In this document: piece after piece, positions 63,951 through 64,000 of the stretch
Numbering within the stretch: position 1 is the first letter of the stretch
Layout of the letters: the number at the start of each line of letters is the position of its first letter
Source of the DNA: an uncultured Bacteroides sp.
GTDB taxonomy: Bacteria; Bacteroidota; Bacteroidia; Bacteroidales; Bacteroidaceae
Direction of reading: 5' to 3'
DNA length: 64,000 nt
Assembly: GCF_937912035.1 (NCBI RefSeq)
Contig: NZ_CALDPF010000050.1
Span: 10,311 to 74,310, forward strand
Notes under the pieces: model-generated
The model's database searches: none
The model's input: only the letters and a program-made list of their open reading frames with translations
What the model was told of the DNA's origin: nothing
Made by a program: the position numbers and the translations under genes

Positions 63951-64000
63951 CGGCGACTACCTACTCTCCCACAATATGCAGTACCATCGGCGTGACGAAG
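63951..64000 (-). rRNA. rrf: 5S ribosomal RNA, 3' end (cut by window edge)
   Basis: The minus strand from 64000 reads GCCGATGGTACTGC, then GTGGGAGAGTAGGTAGTCGCCG, the conserved 3' half of bacterial 5S rRNA. Only about 50 of the usual 110 or so bases are inside the window. The 23S and 16S genes should lie beyond the right edge on the same strand. Confidence 0.92.

Overview
The window is an AT-rich stretch of a Bacteroidales chromosome, most like Bacteroides or Phocaeicola. The evidence is three SusC/SusD pairs, many N-terminal lipoprotein signals, an ECF sigma/FecR pair, -7 boxes of the Bacteroides form TAnnTTTG, a complete starch-utilisation (sus) locus, and an N-succinylornithine-type carbamoyltransferase. 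I cannot name the species.

Region 1 (1-34,900, all minus strand, running off the left edge) is one very large polysaccharide utilisation locus (PUL). In transcription order it holds an ECF sigma factor and a FecR-type anti-sigma factor (closed by a strong terminator), a leader with a candidate antisense RNA, two consecutive SusC/SusD pairs, a DUF1735 surface lipoprotein and a terminator hairpin. The degradative block follows: a sialate-O-acetylesterase-like SGNH esterase, a BACON plus right-handed beta-helix lipoprotein of unrecognised family, six S1 sulfatases (one cut by the window edge), a second SGNH hydrolase, two alpha/beta-hydrolase esterases (one a tandem fusion) and two paralogous GH2 enzymes. 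The enzymes point to a sulfated and acylated glycan with beta-linked galactose-type sugars. The substrate cannot be fixed from sequence alone. A beta-helix/sulfatase unit was duplicated: one beta-helix copy is now a pseudogene, while the two sulfatase genes look identical over about 1.5 kb.

Region 2 (35,050-38,750) holds a GH51 alpha-L-arabinofuranosidase with a long terminator and a FimB/Mfa2-like lipoprotein.

Region 3 (38,700-58,040) is the starch system. susA, susB, susC, susD, susE, susF, a surface GH13 amylase in the susG position and a type I pullulanase run on the minus strand. susR and a sugar MFS transporter run divergently. SusR senses maltooligosaccharides, SusCDEF and the amylase capture and cut starch at the surface, and SusA, SusB and the pullulanase finish it in the periplasm. 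Hairpins lie in the susA/susB, susE/susF and susF/amylase gaps; the last has a T-run and could attenuate the amylase and pullulanase.

Region 4 (58,045-64,000) is housekeeping: an AI-2E/PerM membrane protein, rsmI with a coiled-coil lipoprotein, proA followed by argF', a DUF2007 protein, and the 3' end of a 5S rRNA whose rRNA operon lies beyond the right edge.
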